This document shows positions 8,701 to 17,110 of a DNA stretch of 64,000 nt, piece after piece. A program made the translations under genes and the position numbers. How positions within the stretch are numbered: position 1 is the first letter of the stretch; each line of letters starts with the position of its first letter. Source of the stretch: Mycobacteroides franklinii (GTDB lineage Bacteria > Actinomycetota > Actinomycetes > Mycobacteriales > Mycobacteriaceae); assembly GCF_002013895.1 (NCBI RefSeq), contig NZ_MAFQ01000005.1:1-64000 (forward strand), in the 5' to 3' direction. The notes under the pieces were generated by a model, which was not told the DNA's origin, made no database searches, and saw only the letters and a list, made by a program, of their open reading frames with translations.

Positions 8701-9674
8701 TGACAGATGAAATCCCGTTCCAGCAGGGGCTCTTCGAACTCGGCGGTGGGGCGCATGTGTTCCTCTCCGGCGACATGGGCTTCGGGCTGGCGAATGCGGG
8801 TCTGGTGGTCAGTGCCGGCGAATCACTGGTTATCGACACTCTCTACGACGTGCAGCATGCGCAGGCGATGCGTGCCGATATGGACGAGCTGATCGCCGCC
8901 GCGCCGGTGCGGTATGTGTTCAACACGCACACCGACGGCGATCACTTCTTCGGCAATCAGGTGTTTCCCACCGATGCCGAGATCATCACCACAAAGGCTG
9001 CCAGTGCGCTGATGACCCAAGAGCACGCCGATCTCACAGCGGAGATCCTTGGTGCAGGCACCAAACCCGGTGCCGCGCTGCATGTGCTGGAACCCTTGAC
9101 GCGGCCATTCAACTTCGACGAGGTGCGGGTACGTCCCGCCGACACCACGTTTTGTGGGGAGAAGGCGGTGCGAGTGGGCAATCTCGACGTCGAACTCCAC
9201 GAGCTGGGTCCGGCCCACACCGTGGGGGACGCAATCGCCTACCTACCGGAGCTGGGCGTGCTATATGCGGGAGATCTATTGGCGCGCAATGTCGTTGCCG
9301 TTACCTGGTCGGGCTCTATCCCGAACTGGATTGCCGCGCTGGAGCGCATCCGCGCTTTCGGGGCACAGAAAGTCGTGGCCGGCCATGGTCCGGTGCTCGT
9401 CGGCGGTGATATCAATGCGGCTATCGATCGCGGGATCGGTTTCTGGTCCACGCTGTACGCAGACGCGACGCGGCTTTATGACCAGGGTGTGCCCGTGGGC
9501 GAGGCGGTGGCGCGCATGGATATCGACAACTACCCGGAGGCGGCCGTGACACTGCCGATCATCGTCACTGCGATTTACCACGAACGTGACCCCAACATCC
9601 CGTACCTCGATCTGGTTCAGTCGGTGGAAGCTATGGCATCGCAACTTGCCGCACACGCACCCGAGCAGGCGTAA
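8697..9674 (+). CDS. Metallo-beta-lactamase-fold hydrolase
   Basis: MBL-fold metal-dependent hydrolase, 325 residues. The metal site reads H-T-D-G-D-H (about residues 80-85) where the canonical form is H-x-H-x-D-H, so the second ligand is Asp. Further ligands fit the HT-GD segment near 172-176, AGD near 190 and GHGP near 227. Enzymes of this large group hydrolyse thioesters, lactones or sulfate esters. The substrate is unknown. It is coupled to the preceding AhpD-like gene through an ATGA overlap; the shared operon suggests one catabolic or detoxification step controlled by the divergent TetR. Confidence 0.85.
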   Translation: MMTDEIPFQQGLFELGGGAHVFLSGDMGFGLANAGLVVSAGESLVIDTLYDVQHAQAMRADMDELIAAAPVRYVFNTHTDGDHFFGNQVFPTDAEIITTKAASALMTQEHADLTAEILGAGTKPGAALHVLEPLTRPFNFDEVRVRPADTTFCGEKAVRVGNLDVELHELGPAHTVGDAIAYLPELGVLYAGDLLARNVVAVTWSGSIPNWIAALERIRAFGAQKVVAGHGPVLVGGDINAAIDRGIGFWSTLYADATRLYDQGVPVGEAVARMDIDNYPEAAVTLPIIVTAIYHERDPNIPYLDLVQSVEAMASQLAAHAPEQA

Positions 9675-9787
9675 CAGCGCGATCGAACGTTCGGAATCGG
9701 CGGGCGGAGCTGCTCGACTAGGCGGCACAGTTGATCAGGGACGTACTGTACGGCTGACGGCGTCGGACCTGGAGGAGTCATCGGACT

Positions 9788-10861
9788 GTGATCGCACGGA
9801 TCGGTTCGGCAACGAGCTCGGCGGTACGGCGCCTGCGCGGTCTTGCGTGGGCCATCGTGCAAGCCTCGATCGCGGCCGGACTGGCCTGGTTCATCGCCCA
9901 CGATCTGATGGGACACCCGCAACCGTTCTTTGCCCCCGTTGCCGCTGCGGTCTGTTTGAGCGCGAGCACCGTGCTGCGCGCCCAGCGGGCCCTGCAGATG
10001 ATCTTCGGGGTCAGCTTGGGAATCGGAATCGGCGTTGCGGTGCAGGCGCTCCTGGGTACCAGTGCATTCGCAGTGGTGGGGGCCGTGCTCGTCTCGCTGT
10101 GTTTGGCGGTCATTCTGGCCCAGGGCTTCATCGCCCAGGGCCTGATGTTCTTCAACCAGACCGCGGTCTCTGCAATCCTGATCATCACGCTGCCGCACGG
10201 GGGCACCGGCGCTGAACGGTTGTTCGATGCTTTGGTCGGCGGCGGTATCGCGATCGTGGTCAGCGTGTTGTTGTTTCCCGCCAACCCAGTGGCTCTGTTG
10301 CGCACAGCCATTGGATCAACGCTTGCGGCCATGGCAGACACGCTCACTCGATTGGCACGCATGGTCGAGGACTGGGGACGTGAATCCGGCGATGCCGGTT
10401 GGATCGGTGCCGAAGCCGAGCGCCTCAACCAGGATCTGGCCGGCATCGCACAGGCGCGCGCCACGGCCGGTCAGGTGATACGCGTAGCCCCCCGCAGGAG
10501 GGCACTTCGACCCGTGGTCGAGATCCTGGAACGAGAGGCCACGCAGATTGCGCTGCTCACCAGCACCGTGCTCAACCTCGCCCGTACTGCCGATGCCGCA
10601 CTGCGGGCCGGCGAGGACTTACCGGATGAATTGCCCGCAGCTGTGCGCGATCTGGCCAGCGGTCTGTCTTCTCTGGTATCCGGGGATACCGCCACGGCGG
10701 CTGCTGCGGCGGCCCGGGCCGTCGGCCGGATGGACGATCCTCCGATCGCCACTCCGAGCAGGGCATCGCTCGTCGCCCTGCTCATCATCGACTGCGGCCG
10801 CGACCTGGAGGCCATCATTGCCTTCAGTATCAGTTCATCGACAGCGCGTCGTGAGGAGTGA
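9788..10861 (+). CDS. FUSC-family integral membrane protein
   Basis: FUSC (fusaric acid resistance/aromatic acid exporter) type membrane protein, 357 residues. Six hydrophobic segments fill residues 17-170, in pairs separated by short loops, with an FFAPVAAAVCLSAS element at about 47-60. The remaining half is a soluble, Ala/Arg-rich helical domain, the common layout in Gram-positive members. Likely exports or binds amphipathic or aromatic compounds; no substrate can be assigned. The start is GTG 9788, preceded by ggagg about 12 bases upstream. It ends 10 bp before the convergent lipoprotein gene. Confidence 0.78.
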   Translation: MIARIGSATSSAVRRLRGLAWAIVQASIAAGLAWFIAHDLMGHPQPFFAPVAAAVCLSASTVLRAQRALQMIFGVSLGIGIGVAVQALLGTSAFAVVGAVLVSLCLAVILAQGFIAQGLMFFNQTAVSAILIITLPHGGTGAERLFDALVGGGIAIVVSVLLFPANPVALLRTAIGSTLAAMADTLTRLARMVEDWGRESGDAGWIGAEAERLNQDLAGIAQARATAGQVIRVAPRRRALRPVVEILEREATQIALLTSTVLNLARTADAALRAGEDLPDELPAAVRDLASGLSSLVSGDTATAAAAAARAVGRMDDPPIATPSRASLVALLIIDCGRDLEAIIAFSISSSTARREE

Positions 10862-10871
10862 CGGCCGGCAT

Positions 10872-12050
10872 CTACTTGCTTTGCAAGACCCGATACTGCG
10901 CCGCGGCAAGCTGCTGCGCGTCGAGGAGCTCGCGTTGTCCTGCCTCGATGACGTAACGGTCCACCGTCGCGTAACAGGTGTTGCTGTTCTCGTCCGCCAC
11001 GCATTGGCTACCGGGCAGATTAGGAATGGGATCGGTAGGTGTGGCGCCCGCTTGACCGGGTCGGCCCTTGGCTGCGAGCGTGATCAACGCGGCCACCATA
11101 CGGGCCGCCGCGGCGGCGTCCTTGGTCTGGAAGACCGTTGCGACGCCTGCGGACATCAGCTCAACCCCCGCGTCGTCTTCGATCGCGGCCATGGCAATCG
11201 GATCGAGCGCGAAATTCAGCGAGCCGCGTCGGTCGTACGCGTACGCCGAGTTGATGCTTCTCTGCTCCTTCTGCTGGATGGTGCGTGACACCAATCCCGA
11301 CGGATCGCGCGGTAGGTTGACCAACTCCGTGACATCGGTGGGTTGGAACTGGTCGATGGCGGGGATCTGTTTGTCCAGCGTCGCACTGACGATCTGCGCG
11401 GCGGTCTGAGTTGATGACGCATCACCCCACTGGTACAACACAAAGGGACCCCGAGCAGTGAAGGCCGCCACCGCCTGCTTGCCCTTGTCGCTTACTCCCG
11501 CGATCGCATGCGTATCGGGGTGACCCGCGATGGAAATCGGCGAGACCGGCCCTGGCCCAAATCGATCCGCGGATGAGAGTAACGGGGCGACAGCTGCCGC
11601 AGCATCGGCGTCGGGAAATCTCATGACGAAATTCTTCAGCCGTCTGTCATGCGGTATCGCAGAGTCGTTGGTGGACCGGGCATTTGCGAATCCCGTGACA
11701 TAACCGTGAGTGATCGCGATATTCGCCGCCTCGCGGCTGAAGACATCGTCCAAGGCCTCGGCCTTCATGACGGCGTTGGGCATGTCCTTGCGATTCAGAT
11801 CGGGGTCTACCTCCCAGGGGCCGACCACCGCACTCGACATCCGTTGCGCTTCGATTCGCCGCCCGACCACATCGGATTCGGCCTTGCCCAGTGCCGGTCC
11901 GGGTGTCAACGGATATGTTCCGGTGTCGAGCGAATCAGCGGGAGCCGAGTCCGTGGAATCCGCCGCCGGTGCGCGCACCGGCGAATCTGAACAAGCTTGT
12001 GCGGTAAGAGATGCCGTCACCAACACGGCGGCAAGCCAGACAACCTTCAC
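10872..12050 (-). CDS. Mycobacterial lipoprotein, probable DUF7373 family
   Basis: Lipoprotein of 392 residues from the GTG at 12050, which has a gggg site 7 bases upstream. The signal peptide (residues 1-19) ends in the lipobox TAQAC, so Cys20 is the predicted acylated residue. The mature part is organised like the DUF7373 lipoproteins that are abundant in M. abscessus: a TYPL segment after a Ser/Ala/Asp-rich linker, repeated mixed alpha/beta units, and two Cys near the C-terminus (CVADENSNTC). Function unknown. It is monocistronic and converges on the FUSC gene. Confidence 0.78.
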   Translation of the reverse strand: MKVVWLAAVLVTASLTAQACSDSPVRAPAADSTDSAPADSLDTGTYPLTPGPALGKAESDVVGRRIEAQRMSSAVVGPWEVDPDLNRKDMPNAVMKAEALDDVFSREAANIAITHGYVTGFANARSTNDSAIPHDRRLKNFVMRFPDADAAAAVAPLLSSADRFGPGPVSPISIAGHPDTHAIAGVSDKGKQAVAAFTARGPFVLYQWGDASSTQTAAQIVSATLDKQIPAIDQFQPTDVTELVNLPRDPSGLVSRTIQQKEQRSINSAYAYDRRGSLNFALDPIAMAAIEDDAGVELMSAGVATVFQTKDAAAAARMVAALITLAAKGRPGQAGATPTDPIPNLPGSQCVADENSNTCYATVDRYVIEAGQRELLDAQQLAAAQYRVLQSK

Positions 12051-12159
12051 CGTGTACCCCCAAAAGTAGATGCCTGAGCGCCGAGAGGCACCCACCTGCG
12101 ATAAAGCTAGCAAACAGAATCCGCGATCACATCTCGCCGAGGCATACACGGATCAGCGA

Positions 12160-12630
12160 TTACAAGTCGACAGCCGGGGCGAGCCGACTGGGTCCGACAG
12201 CCTCGAACAGTTGCCGAATGGGCGCGAATGCTGTGGTGATCGCCTCTGCGGTCGCATCGGCGGCGTTGTTGACCGCATGTACGTGCACAGTCGGATAGAC
12301 CGTGTGTGTCCCCAGGTAGCTCAGCGAGTAGTGGACATCGATCGGATACCCCTGCTTGGTTCGTGCAGGCGACGAGGGCGCGGTCTGCACGATTGCGAGT
12401 ACGGCGTCGACGAATCGGTCCCAAACCTCCGCACGTACGGGGCGCGTGATGATGGACTCCACCGGCCAACGATTATCGGTGACACGCATTTCGGCACTGG
12501 TGTTGCGGACCGTGATGGTGGTTGTGGTGTGCTGATCCACGACCCCGAATCCGAGCAGGTCGTGTACATACAGGACGTACGGATCCAGACCCCGTACTGG
12601 CTGATCAGGCACATTGATCACCACGCGCAT
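12160..12630 (-). CDS. Conserved hypothetical protein
   Basis: Protein of about 156 residues that I do not recognise. It looks soluble and mixed alpha/beta, with no signal peptide or membrane segment. Features include a YVLYVHDLLGFGV stretch near residues 18-30 and a WDRFVDAVLAIVQTA helix near 70-84. The ATG at 12630 is used here. A GTG six bases further on has better spacing from the aaagg purine site, and the frame also stays open back to 12717. It lies at the edge of the accessory segment that continues to about 19.1 kb, and its third-position GC looks lower than that of neighbouring core genes. Confidence 0.6.
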   Translation of the reverse strand: MRVVINVPDQPVRGLDPYVLYVHDLLGFGVVDQHTTTTITVRNTSAEMRVTDNRWPVESIITRPVRAEVWDRFVDAVLAIVQTAPSSPARTKQGYPIDVHYSLSYLGTHTVYPTVHVHAVNNAADATAEAITTAFAPIRQLFEAVGPSRLAPAVDL

Positions 12631-12763
12631 CCTTTCGCGACCATCAGAGAGGCCGGTTGTCTGACCATGAACCGGGCCCTGGGAACGACCGTAAGCGCCG
12701 ATAGCTACATCAGTCAACAGTTACACGCTGCGAGCTTACTGGCAAACTAAATAGTCTGCTAAC

Positions 12764-13945
12764 TTACGAATACGACCGAACCTGACTCTGTTTTTGTGCA
12801 ATGTGCGTGACTGTCGGCCACCAGGCTGCGATGTCGATGAGTTGGGTGAGCTCGTCTTCGCGGGTGGCGGTGGTCGCTAGGGGTGCGCTACCCGTCGGTG
12901 TGGAGTTGGCGGCGGAAGGGTGTGCGATTGCCTTGGCGATCTGCAGTGCCTGCGGCCCGCTCTGAGCGAGACTGGCCGGTCCACGAGCTTGGGCCAATTG
13001 CCGTCGGTCGGTGTCGGTGAGTTCGGTGATGCGCGGGGTCAGTTGCAGGAGAGCGTCATGGATTTCGATGACGACCCGGTGCAACTGAAAGTCGGTGACC
13101 GGTTGGAATCGTTGTGGGGACGCGTTGAGGACGGTGTCGGGGTAGGCGGTGGTGAGGTCGGTCCACAGCGGTTGGAGTTTTCGCCATGTGCGGCCGTTGG
13201 TGTCTCGATGCAAGAGGGCTTGCGCGGCTACGAAGCATGGGCCAAGGGCAAGGGGCAGCGCCACAAGGAGAGCGACGAATGCGGCATGCGAGTAGATGGT
13301 TTGGCGCAGTTGGAGGGTGTTGGCCAGGTGTAGACGTTCGAGCAGGGCGAGAGTGAATATGCCCAGGCCGGGTAGGCAGATGGCGCCGACAAGAGCGACG
13401 AGTTCACCGGCGATGATGCGTTGGGCAGCGGTCTTGTGGGTTTGGCGAAGTTTGGGGACCAGGAGTCGGAAGATCATGGCTGCGGCAGTGATGGAGAGCA
13501 CCGACCAGGCAAGGGCGGCAAGAACTTCGGAATTGTCACCGGCCAAGGCGATGGGCTGGTGGCGAATACGTGGGCCGGTGGCGATGACGCCCATCACCCC
13601 AATGGTGACAAAGGTTGCGATCCGGTAATAGCGGTAGCCGAGTGCGAGGACTGCAGGGTCGGTGTCATCGATCATCGCGATGAATCCGATCAGTTCGGGA
13701 CTGATCAAGAAGAGCAGGGCGAACGGGATCTGGGACAGGCTGGTCGCAGGGCAGGGTATGGCCGCCGCGAGCAGGTGTTGCACACTCGGTTCGGTGGCTA
13801 CCTGAGTGGCTGCGACGAAGATCAGCACTCTGTTCCGGTGGTGGGCGGCGAACCCGGCGCCCAGCCAGCGCAGTCGAAATGCCAGCACCAGGACAAAACA
13901 GGCCAAGACCGGCCACGAGATAAAGCCCGGTACCGCGTTGGTCAT
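12764..13945 (-). CDS. Multi-pass membrane protein with DUF6545-type tail
   Basis: Integral membrane protein of 393 residues. Seven hydrophobic segments cover residues 8-245, ending with LVALPLALGPCFVAAQALL. A cytoplasmic tail begins with WRKLQPLWTDLTTAYP, the signature of the DUF6545 (MAB_1171c-like) domain, then a helix with HRVVIEIHDALLQL. This family occurs in actinobacteria beside ImmA/IrrE peptidases and HTH regulators, exactly as here. It is probably a membrane signal input for the regulator-protease pair; this is inference. It overlaps the ImmA gene by 4 bp (ATGA) and is the last gene of a three-gene operon. Confidence 0.8.
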   Translation of the reverse strand: MTNAVPGFISWPVLACFVLVLAFRLRWLGAGFAAHHRNRVLIFVAATQVATEPSVQHLLAAAIPCPATSLSQIPFALLFLISPELIGFIAMIDDTDPAVLALGYRYYRIATFVTIGVMGVIATGPRIRHQPIALAGDNSEVLAALAWSVLSITAAAMIFRLLVPKLRQTHKTAAQRIIAGELVALVGAICLPGLGIFTLALLERLHLANTLQLRQTIYSHAAFVALLVALPLALGPCFVAAQALLHRDTNGRTWRKLQPLWTDLTTAYPDTVLNASPQRFQPVTDFQLHRVVIEIHDALLQLTPRITELTDTDRRQLAQARGPASLAQSGPQALQIAKAIAHPSAANSTPTGSAPLATTATREDELTQLIDIAAWWPTVTHIAQKQSQVRSYS

Positions 13946-14445
13946 TCGTTACCCAGCAGGATATCCGCGAGGCTTCGTTCTCTTGGCGAGTGACTGAGGA
14001 TGAGGCTTGCGAACATTTCCGCGTCGTGTTCGGCGGCGGTGTCGTAGGCGCTGCGACCGAGTGCGGCTTTGACGGCGGCCGGTTCCAGGTGGGGCGTGAG
14101 CGCTGAAACCATGTGCCCTGTATCAGTTTTCGCGTTTTTGTCGTGACCGAGCAGCATGTGGCCGAGTTCGTGCAGGATGATCTGGTCGGCGTGTAGCCGA
14201 GAGGTTCCGTCCTGATAGAGCACCACGTCGTCGTGTTCGCGGACCAGCCAGAGACCACACGCGCTGCCTGTCAGTAACGCACCGTCCACGGGCAGGAGCG
14301 TGATTCGGCGACCCCGCAGTTGTTCGACCGTCCGGACGAAAGCCGCCCGATCCCAGGGATGAGGTACCGGAAGCTCGCCGATGAGCCGACGCATATCGGC
14401 TGCGGGTGATCCATTGTGTTGCGGGCGTTTACGTCGCAGTTTCAT
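13942..14445 (-). CDS. ImmA/IrrE-family metallo-endopeptidase
   Basis: Zinc metallopeptidase of the ImmA/IrrE family, 167 residues from the ATG at 14445. The zincin motif is HELGH at residues 92-96, followed by LLGHDK; the third ligand is probably in the AAEHDAEMFA segment near 142-151. Members cleave HTH repressors and so switch on genes, for example in ICEBs1 and in the IrrE/DdrO stress response. The upstream gene encodes an EspR-like HTH protein and overlaps by 17 bp; the downstream membrane protein overlaps by 4 bp. The EspR-like protein is therefore the natural substrate candidate. Confidence 0.88.
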   Translation of the reverse strand: MKLRRKRPQHNGSPAADMRRLIGELPVPHPWDRAAFVRTVEQLRGRRITLLPVDGALLTGSACGLWLVREHDDVVLYQDGTSRLHADQIILHELGHMLLGHDKNAKTDTGHMVSALTPHLEPAAVKAALGRSAYDTAAEHDAEMFASLILSHSPRERSLADILLGNE

Positions 14446-14905
14446 CGGGGGGTCCGATCGGGGGCAGGTTTTCGAGTTCACGCAGGCGATCGACAATGCC
14501 GGCGAGATTCCCAATCGACTCGGGTGTCAGCCCGGACAGCCTGGCGGCGATATCACGGACACCGTTGTCGCGCATGGCTTTAACAAGGCGAAGCTCGGAT
14601 TCGATCGCGGCATCGGCGCCGGTGTCGATGAGGTAGGAGGCAGGCACACCGAAGTACTCGGCGATGGCCTGAACGTTCTGCACTGTCGGGTTGGTGCGCT
14701 TGCCGGTGCGCAGCAGGCACAAGTACGGCGCACTCATCTGGACCCCGGTCTTCTCGAAGATTCCGTCGGCGACTGTCGCGTCCGATGGTGGCTCACCGGC
14801 GGGACTCATCACCTCGTACAACTTGGTGAGTTTAGCGGCCAGGCTCTCGCGGCGCATGTCCTCAGCAACCTGTAGTCCGTCATCCTTGCCAGCCATCTTC
14901 CCCAT
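14429..14905 (-). CDS. EspR-like helix-turn-helix regulator
   Basis: HTH protein of 158 residues that resembles EspR of M. tuberculosis. The SAPYLCLLRTGKRTNPT element (residues 58-74) matches the EspR recognition region SAPYLSQLRSGNRTNP, and the C-terminal part (MRDNGVRDIAARLSGL) matches the EspR dimerisation half. EspR is a nucleoid-associated regulator of ESX-1 and cell-wall genes. First gene of an overlapping operon with the ImmA peptidase and the membrane protein, and divergent from the mspA-like gene. It probably controls the 177-bp intergenic region and is a likely substrate of the peptidase. An ATG at 14896 is an alternative start. Confidence 0.85.
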   Translation of the reverse strand: MGKMAGKDDGLQVAEDMRRESLAAKLTKLYEVMSPAGEPPSDATVADGIFEKTGVQMSAPYLCLLRTGKRTNPTVQNVQAIAEYFGVPASYLIDTGADAAIESELRLVKAMRDNGVRDIAARLSGLTPESIGNLAGIVDRLRELENLPPIGPPDETAT

Positions 14906-15082
14906 CCGTTCGTCGACTTTCCCGCCTGCCGGACAACGTACCGCAATCCTTGACCAGTAACCGCACTACAAACATAGTTTTTCCAGTAAGTATTGCTAGA
15001 GCAATCGTTGACTGATATACATCTGCGTGTGCCACCGCAAACCGTGGCATCCAGCTCGGCGGCTGTGTCAAGACGGGGAGAT
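14906..15082. promoter_or_regulatory. Divergent promoter region with a 14-bp palindrome
   Basis: This gap separates the EspR-like operon (minus) from the porin/protease operon (plus). It is AT-richer than the flanks around 14960-15030. A perfect palindrome lies at 14992-15005: attgct, two bases, agcaat. It is the obvious candidate operator for the EspR-like protein. On the plus strand a strong gggga ribosome binding site precedes the ATG at 15083. I could not place -35/-10 boxes with confidence. Confidence 0.45.
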
Positions 15083-15832
15083 ATGCGGTTGACTAGTTCA
15101 TTAGCGCGCAAGCACGTGAAGCGTGGTGCTGCCGTCGCAACATCTGCATCAGTTGCGGCCGTGATCTTGATCGGTGCGCCCTATGCGGTTGCCGACCCTC
15201 AGGTGATGCCGGATCAGCAGCAGCAGTTCGTCACCGATGACGGGTGGACTGTCGGGTTGACGATGACCAATGAGGTAATCGATCACATCGACAACATCGC
15301 CGGTGCGAGCAACTCGTGGCAAGCCCGGGTGTCGTATCGCGCCGAGGCCACGATCTCGGGTGCGGGTTCAGCGGTCATTCAGGACGCACAGCTGGAGACC
15401 GGATACTTCGTGGGCTGCCGCACCGACTCCTCCTCGGGGGTGGAACTCGGCGGCGACCTCGGTTTGACGTTGAACCAGTCGGTGTTCGGCCAGGGCTATG
15501 GCGGAGCTTATGGCGGCGGGCAAGGCGGCTCGCAAGGCGGCGGTGGGCAGGGTGGCGGTTTCGGTGGTGCGTCGGCCGGTGGCTCGCTGGGTGCTCAGGA
15601 GCACATCGGCGGTTATATGCGTGTGCTGCTCAAGCCCGGTGGTCTGGCGCAGTTACCGATGGACCGAATCAATTTCCGGAATATGCATGCGGTCTCACAG
15701 GTGCGTAACCAGAACGTCGAGGCCGATGGCTGTGGTGGGCAAGTGAAGATCCAGTCGTTCGCGACCTTCCGGATCCGCACCGAGAACGGCAATGACACCC
15801 AGACTGTCTACGGCGAGCCGAAAGATCTGTGA
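15083..15832 (+). CDS. MspA-family porin-like secreted protein
   Basis: MspA-family protein, 249 residues from the ATG at 15083 with a gggga site 4 bases upstream. A long signal peptide ends at about residue 37 (AVA-DP). Family marks are the TGYFVGC segment (106-112), the glycine-bracketed core strands, and the C-terminal TVYGEP (241-246), which corresponds to the TTYGEP end of MspA. MspA forms an octameric outer-membrane channel. Cys112 and Cys217 could form a disulfide, absent from MspA itself. A Gly/Gln/Ser-rich insertion (137-168) is unusual for the family. The stop overlaps the next start (TGATG), so the two genes are translationally coupled. Confidence 0.82.
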   Translation: MRLTSSLARKHVKRGAAVATSASVAAVILIGAPYAVADPQVMPDQQQQFVTDDGWTVGLTMTNEVIDHIDNIAGASNSWQARVSYRAEATISGAGSAVIQDAQLETGYFVGCRTDSSSGVELGGDLGLTLNQSVFGQGYGGAYGGGQGGSQGGGGQGGGFGGASAGGSLGAQEHIGGYMRVLLKPGGLAQLPMDRINFRNMHAVSQVRNQNVEADGCGGQVKIQSFATFRIRTENGNDTQTVYGEPKDL

Positions 15833-17100
15833 TGACAATGATCTTCAGAATTGCGCTGATGTTTCTTGCTGTTGGGCTGGTTGTCATCCCCGCCGAGGGG
15901 TCGGTCATGACAACCAGCCGGGCCTATGCCGATCCCGCGGTTCCGACGCCGCCACCGCTACCTGCACCGCGGGAGATGCCCCAGGATGCGCCGCGCATCA
16001 ACAACATTGGTGGAGCCAAAGTCTCATCCTCGGCGCCGCAAGGTGAGGGCAACGGCATGGGCCAACCCTTGGCCGCAGCTCGCGAGTTGTCGAACTTCAC
16101 CGTGCCGATGTTCGCCAAAGACGGCATCTTCTTCCCGACCACCTGGGCCGGCAAGAACATCGCGATCCATCTGCCGGGTGAGATGACGCTGCAGGCTGCG
16201 GCGTGGTCCGGTGATGGGGGAGCGACCTACACCTCCAATGATGTGGATTACCAGGTGATCCCGTTCTCCGGTGGGGGTGGTGACATCATCATCCGCCGCA
16301 AGACGATCTTCTCGCCGTCGGATATGCAGGTCGGTGTGCGCATCCCTGAGGGCACGCACCTGCGCCAGGGCGCCAATGTCGTTTTGGTGGAAACCGATGC
16401 TCACCCGGGTCGCCCGGCAACGGTCGTCGGCACGTTCTCCATTCCGGTGGCCCGTGACGCGCACAGCGCTCCGGTCACGGTATCGCCGGGCATCGGCCCG
16501 GGTTTCCCTAACCAGACAAACATCCTGATCAACTTGGGCGAGGCGAATATCTTCGCCTTCCCTATCGAGATCACACTGTCCTACCGCGCCTCGAACACCC
16601 CGACTAGCGGCGCGCTGACCGCTGACTGGAACGGTATGCCCGCGGGAGTCAGCCCGCCCCAAGTCATCACAGTCCCCACCGATTACGTCACTGATGTCGA
16701 CGGCAAGTACCGGCCCGCTGGGGTCGATCCGGTGCTGTATGCCGAACGGCACTCAGGCATGTGCCCCGGAGGCCCGAGTCAGTACCGCTCACCCGACGGC
16801 CGTACTGCGGACTTCGCGCCCTCGTGCATGCGTCAGCAGATGTGCCTGGACGGCGCGCCACGCGGCACCTCGGTCGATGTCTGCAACAACACCCTGTTCT
16901 CCAACATGTCCACCAACTGCACCTCGGCGTTCGGGCAGCAGGGCGATCAGTACGACACCTGCCTGCGCGCCGCCAGCGACGAAGTGGCCTGGGTTAAAGC
17001 CAACATGCTCACCGGACCGCTCTGCCAACCCATCACGCCGGCCACCAACACCCGCAGGTTGGCGTCCAACAACAACGTGTACTGCGGATCAACGAACTAA
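15832..17100 (+). CDS. Secreted protein with phospholipase-A2-like Cys-rich C-terminus
   Basis: Secreted protein of 422 residues (ATG at 15832; the GTG at 15829 is also possible). A signal peptide ends near residue 33 (AYA-DP). The middle part (80-300) is beta-rich and not recognised. The last 115 residues hold eight Cys. The segment DFAPSCMRQQMC (327-338) and the later SNM-x3-C and YDTCLRAA elements resemble the prokaryotic phospholipase A2 pattern D-F-x-P-x-C-x-x-H-D-x-C, but the catalytic His-Asp pair reads Gln-Gln. If the similarity is real, this is an inactive PLA2-like binding domain. It is coupled to the mspA-like gene and 10 bp from the protease gene. Confidence 0.65.
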   Translation: MTMIFRIALMFLAVGLVVIPAEGSVMTTSRAYADPAVPTPPPLPAPREMPQDAPRINNIGGAKVSSSAPQGEGNGMGQPLAAARELSNFTVPMFAKDGIFFPTTWAGKNIAIHLPGEMTLQAAAWSGDGGATYTSNDVDYQVIPFSGGGGDIIIRRKTIFSPSDMQVGVRIPEGTHLRQGANVVLVETDAHPGRPATVVGTFSIPVARDAHSAPVTVSPGIGPGFPNQTNILINLGEANIFAFPIEITLSYRASNTPTSGALTADWNGMPAGVSPPQVITVPTDYVTDVDGKYRPAGVDPVLYAERHSGMCPGGPSQYRSPDGRTADFAPSCMRQQMCLDGAPRGTSVDVCNNTLFSNMSTNCTSAFGQQGDQYDTCLRAASDEVAWVKANMLTGPLCQPITPATNTRRLASNNNVYCGSTN

Positions 17101-17110
17101 CGGGGTCACC

